Source: Paenibacillus glycanilyticus
GTDB taxonomy: Bacteria; Bacillota; Bacilli; Paenibacillales; Paenibacillaceae
Assembly: GCF_023715145.1 (NCBI RefSeq)
Contig: NZ_JAMBNP010000013.1
Location: 124,001 to 188,000, forward strand
Direction of reading: 5' to 3'
Length of the DNA stretch: 64,000 nt
In this document: in pieces, positions 60,818 to 64,000 of the stretch
Numbering within the stretch: position 1 is the stretch's first letter
Layout: the number at the start of each line of letters is the position of its first letter
Translations under genes and position numbers: made by a program
The notes under the pieces: model-generated
Told to the model about the DNA's origin: nothing
Databases searched by the model: none
The model's input: only the letters and a program-made list of their open reading frames with translations

Positions 60818-62443
60818 ATGCGCCAGCTATTAATTGTAGATGACCAATCGATACTTGCAGACGATCTGGCAGATATGCTGCCTTGGGAGGAAGCCGGCAT
60901 TGATGCTGTGCATAAAGCTTATTCCGGCCCTGAAGCCATCGAGCTGATGCACGAGCATGCCATCGATGTCGTCATTACCGACATCCGGATGCCCGGCATG
61001 ACGGGTCTTGAGCTGATTCAGGAGATTAAGTTGAACTGGAAGCATACCAAATGCATTCTGCTCTCCGGTTACTCCGATTTCGAATATACCAAACAGGCGC
61101 TGAAGCTGAAGTCCAGCGATTATCTGCTAAAGCCGGCATCCGACGATGAGCTGATTACCTCCGTTCGCCGCGCGATCAAGGAGCTTGAGCAGGAATGGCT
61201 GGAGATCAGCTCGATGCAGCGGGCCATGTACTCCCTGCGGGAGCAGCTGCCAAAGCTAAGAGAATATCTGCTTCTGGATATGGTGAGCGGCAAGCAGTCT
61301 CTATCCCCGCAGCGCTTGAACAAGAAGCTGGCCACGTATACGATTCCATTCCGGGAGGATGACGGCTTCCATGTGATGCTGCTCCGTCTCGATGATGAAG
61401 AACGGCTCTATGATGACGGCGAGAGCGAAGCCTTGATTGATTACGCCATTGCCAATATTGCGGAGGAAGTATTCGGAGACCAGCTGGATATCTGGCATTG
61501 CAAGGATGCGAACGGCTTTATCGTCTGCCTTTTAAAGGCCAAAGCCGGTTCAACCGTATCCAGTGATTTGGACGGCTGGATTGAGAGCCATGCCTTCCAG
61601 CTGCAGCATGTGGTAAAGTCTTATCTGAAGGTTGGCATCTCTATTCTGACGAGCAAAAGAGGCTCTTTCCCCCAAGAGGTAAGCCCTCTCTATCAAGCTT
61701 CTATTACGAACTTCCGCCAGTTCATCGGAGGTGAGCGGGAACTGTTCGTGTCACTGGCGAAGGAGCCGACACGCGGAACACCGCAGCTGCTGGGCGAGCT
61801 GTACCGCCCGCCTTCCGTGCTGCAGATGCTCGAGCTTGGCCAGTGGGATGCGGCAAACGACAAGCTTGAAGCGATTTTCCGCGAAATTCAGGAGGAGTGG
61901 CGCGATTCCCAGGAGCATGTGCTGGAGGCTTACTTTTCGATTGCCGCAACCCTTGCGGCTTTGGCTCATAAGAACAAGAAATGGCTGTCCGATATGATCG
62001 GCGATGATTTCCACGCCTTTGCGAACGGCAGTCCGATTAATTCCGTTGAGGATTTGCGCTCATGGACATCCCGTTCGATAGCTTCCTACCGGAAGTCCAT
62101 CCATATTGAGGACAAGGATTCCCGGTCGGGCATTATCCGCAAGGTCCAGGAATATATTCACAGCCATCTGGAGCAGGCGTCGCTGCACTCCATATCCACG
62201 CATGTCTACCTGAATCCTTCCTACCTGTCGAAGATCTACAAGACCGAAACAGGCGAAGGCATCAGCGAATACCTGCTTCGCGCCCGGATGGAGAAATCCG
62301 CCGAGCTGCTCACGCAAACCGATGAGAAAATCTATGAAATTTCGGTGATGCTAGGCTACCAGAAGCCAAGCTACTTCATCCAGCTGTTCAAGAAGCACTT
62401 CGGCATTACGCCGCAGGAATACCGCAACAAGGTGACAAATTAA
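60818..62443 (+). CDS. response regulator with AraC DNA-binding domain, YesN-like
   Basis: 541-residue regulator: N-terminal receiver domain with the phospho-acceptor Asp55 in VVITDIRMPGMTG, acidic DD at 8-9 and a Lys in LLKPASDDE. A middle segment of about 280 residues follows, then a C-terminal AraC helix-turn-helix (about 440-541, motif KIYEISVMLGYQKPSYFIQL). TTTAGGAGG precedes the ATG. Partner of the kinase at 59048-60775; the likely target is the divergent sugar transporter operon and perhaps the adjacent GH16 gene. Confidence 0.93.
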   Translation: MRQLLIVDDQSILADDLADMLPWEEAGIDAVHKAYSGPEAIELMHEHAIDVVITDIRMPGMTGLELIQEIKLNWKHTKCILLSGYSDFEYTKQALKLKSSDYLLKPASDDELITSVRRAIKELEQEWLEISSMQRAMYSLREQLPKLREYLLLDMVSGKQSLSPQRLNKKLATYTIPFREDDGFHVMLLRLDDEERLYDDGESEALIDYAIANIAEEVFGDQLDIWHCKDANGFIVCLLKAKAGSTVSSDLDGWIESHAFQLQHVVKSYLKVGISILTSKRGSFPQEVSPLYQASITNFRQFIGGERELFVSLAKEPTRGTPQLLGELYRPPSVLQMLELGQWDAANDKLEAIFREIQEEWRDSQEHVLEAYFSIAATLAALAHKNKKWLSDMIGDDFHAFANGSPINSVEDLRSWTSRSIASYRKSIHIEDKDSRSGIIRKVQEYIHSHLEQASLHSISTHVYLNPSYLSKIYKTETGEGISEYLLRARMEKSAELLTQTDEKIYEISVMLGYQKPSYFIQLFKKHFGITPQEYRNKVTN

Positions 62444-62457
62444 GAGCAGACAAGCAT

Positions 62458-62502
62458 AAAAAGACGCTTCTCGCCCGGGTTGGACGAGAAGCGTCTTTTT
62501 TG
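62458..62502. terminator. bidirectional terminator between the regulator and the SLH gene
   Basis: AAAAAGACGCTTCTCG pairs with CGAGAAGCGTCTTTTT around an 11-base loop. A and T tracts on the two sides allow function for both converging genes. Confidence 0.92.
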
Positions 62503-62508
62503 GTTCGT

Positions 62509-64000
62509 TTATATCAAGTTGGACTTCAAGAGCAGCCGTTGAATTATGACTGTAGCCTCTGCCCTCGTAATATTTGAAGCAGGAGCAAGAACGGAAGCGC
62601 TTTGTCCGGATACAACTCCGGCTTGCAAGCAAGCCGCAATGCCGTTTTTAGCCCATGCCGAGATTTTCCCTTTATCCGAGAACGCTTTGATCAGTTCGTT
62701 AACGCTGCTCTCTGGAAGATCGGTCTGAATGCCCGTTAACGCCATTGCTTTCGCTATGATCGTCATAGCCTGCTCGCGAGTAATGCTGTCGTTTGGATGG
62801 AATTTGCCGTCCGGATACCCGCTAATAAGCTTGTGCGAGTATGCGGTTTGCACAGCATCGGCATACCAGACCGATGCTTTCACGTCCGAGAAGCTGCTAG
62901 CGCCATTCTCCAAACGAAGCCCCAGCGCGCGAACGATGATGGCCGAGAACTCGGCACGGGTAATCGCTTTGTTCGGGTGGAACAGTCCGTCACCCGCTCC
63001 GCCAACGATTAAGCGCGACGCCATATCTTCCACCGCGTTTTTTGCCCAGTGATGATTGACATCCGAGAAGGCAGCCGTCTTGCTCACGAGCGCATACAAG
63101 CTGTTCGTCAGGCTGTTAATGACCGCGAATCGTTTTCCGTCAATCGTGACCAGCTTGGTCGGCACGGGGCGAACGGATCCGTCCGGCTCCACGACGATTG
63201 CCGTTAATGCCTCATTCCCGGAGATACTCTCCGGAATGGCAATCATGCGTTCCACATAGGAAGCAAATGTAGATAGCTCATTTTTCTTGCCTTCGTAAGA
63301 GATCGAGATTGAGAAATTTACAGGCGGCAATGCCAAGGTGAGCTGATTTTGCTCAACGGCTTTCTGTGCCAATGCTGTCATTTCCGCCGTTGGTTTGCTC
63401 AGCTCCACGCTAACCACGACATCCTTGGCCTTGACGCTGCCGCCAAATAGCTTCGCCAAGTCGATAAGCCCCATTGGGAGCGTGTATGCGGCATACTCCG
63501 TTTCTATCCGCAAGCTTGCTTGCTTCTCGATCAGCAGCTGCAGAAGCTCGCCCGGCAGCTCGGCAATTGCGACATCCGATCCCGTCTTGATCGGCAGAAC
63601 AACCGTCACCTGCTGACCCGCGGAAGCAAGCACCTCTTTCACCTTATCCAGGCTCATGGATATAGTCGATACCGTTTGCCCTCCCCGATTGGAGGATTTC
63701 AGCTCGCCTAAACGGTACGTCTTTCCGTCAATAAGGATATCAAATCCGGAAGACGATCCCGTATTACTGCCACTGCCGCTATTGCCGATTGCAGCAAATG
63801 CAGCCGTAACATTCAGGTTGCCGGTTACTCCGCGATCCGTTCTTGTTGCGGTTCCCAGTCCGTCGCTCCAGCTGACAAACCGGTAACCCGCATCCGGAAC
63901 AGCCGTCACTTCGGTTCCATCGGCTCCATAATCGACTTCCTGCGTTGCCGTTCCGCTTACGCTTCCTCCTGCTCCCGCAGTATAGGTGAGCGTAAACGTG
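62509..64000 (-). CDS. SLH-domain surface protein, 5' part outside the window
   Basis: The frame is open from the stop at 62509 to the right edge, so only the C-terminal 497 residues or so are visible and the start is not. The first visible residues (TYTAGAGGSVSGTATQEVDY then VTAVPDAGYRFVSWSDG) match the divergent InlB B-repeat type. A middle region of about 250 residues with no family I can name follows. Three SLH repeats at the C-terminus (starting at FSDVNHHWAKNAVEDMASRL, FSDVKASVWYADAVQTAYSH and FSDKGKISAWAKNGIAACLQ) anchor the protein to the cell wall. The enzymatic or binding role lies in the unseen part. Confidence 0.88.
   Translation of the reverse strand, partial: TFTLTYTAGAGGSVSGTATQEVDYGADGTEVTAVPDAGYRFVSWSDGLGTATRTDRGVTGNLNVTAAFAAIGNSGSGSNTGSSSGFDILIDGKTYRLGELKSSNRGGQTVSTISMSLDKVKEVLASAGQQVTVVLPIKTGSDVAIAELPGELLQLLIEKQASLRIETEYAAYTLPMGLIDLAKLFGGSVKAKDVVVSVELSKPTAEMTALAQKAVEQNQLTLALPPVNFSISISYEGKKNELSTFASYVERMIAIPESISGNEALTAIVVEPDGSVRPVPTKLVTIDGKRFAVINSLTNSLYALVSKTAAFSDVNHHWAKNAVEDMASRLIVGGAGDGLFHPNKAITRAEFSAIIVRALGLRLENGASSFSDVKASVWYADAVQTAYSHKLISGYPDGKFHPNDSITREQAMTIIAKAMALTGIQTDLPESSVNELIKAFSDKGKISAWAKNGIAACLQAGVVSGQSASVLAPASNITRAEATVIIQRLLLKSNLI

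Overview
The window looks like chromosome of Paenibacillus or a close relative. The evidence is S-layer-homology (SLH) surface enzymes, three LplB/YtcP or MalF/MalG sugar transporters without their own ATPase, a YesM/YesN-type two-component pair, membrane-bound AraC regulators, and moderately high GC with canonical sigma-A promoters. All identifications come from reading the sequence; nothing was searched.

Left edge (1-300, minus strand): a sigma-A promoter, a purine riboswitch aptamer of the guanine type and an intrinsic terminator lead out of the window to an unseen gene, probably a purine gene. Next come a GH4 glycosidase, an N-acetylglucosamine-kinase-like kinase and an AraC regulator (403-3930), with four 61-bp tandem repeats between the first two. 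4101-9668 holds an SLH-anchored PHP-family protein and a membrane-bound AraC regulator. 9869-17038 is a sugar operon: binding protein, two permeases, TIM-barrel isomerase, an unknown protein and two Gfo/Idh/MocA oxidoreductases.

17110-30495 is a patchwork. It contains a decayed AraC gene fused to an internal piece of guaA, an orphan Opp-type permease pair, and a second guaA 3'-end scar with a terminator. These are followed by a glycoside island: kinase, truncated MFS transporter, gamma-glutamyltransferase, binding protein, two permeases, GH4 enzyme, GntR/UTRA repressor and a deacetylase fused to a GNAT-like domain. The island has readable promoters, a cre site and candidate GntR operators. 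Intact guaA follows (30496-32031). The two scars suggest that accessory DNA has accumulated behind guaA.

32136-43033 is core-like: NodB deacetylases, a TgpA-type transglutaminase/DUF58/MoxR operon (the arrangement seen upstream of guaA in B. subtilis), Bcp, and an ABC-2 exporter. 43285-46196 carries an LCP ligase and a HemL/GsaB aminomutase. 46271-54931 is one giant SLH protein with two GH16 glucanase domains. It is followed by a sugar transporter operon and a divergent YesM/YesN-type two-component system (55107-62443), and finally an SLH protein cut by the right edge.

How the parts fit: the surface enzymes (tandem GH16, PHP-SLH) would work on polymers outside the cell. The binding proteins and permeases import the products, probably powered by a shared ATPase encoded elsewhere. 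Kinase plus GH4 pairs could then process them in the cytoplasm through a phosphorylated intermediate without a PTS.
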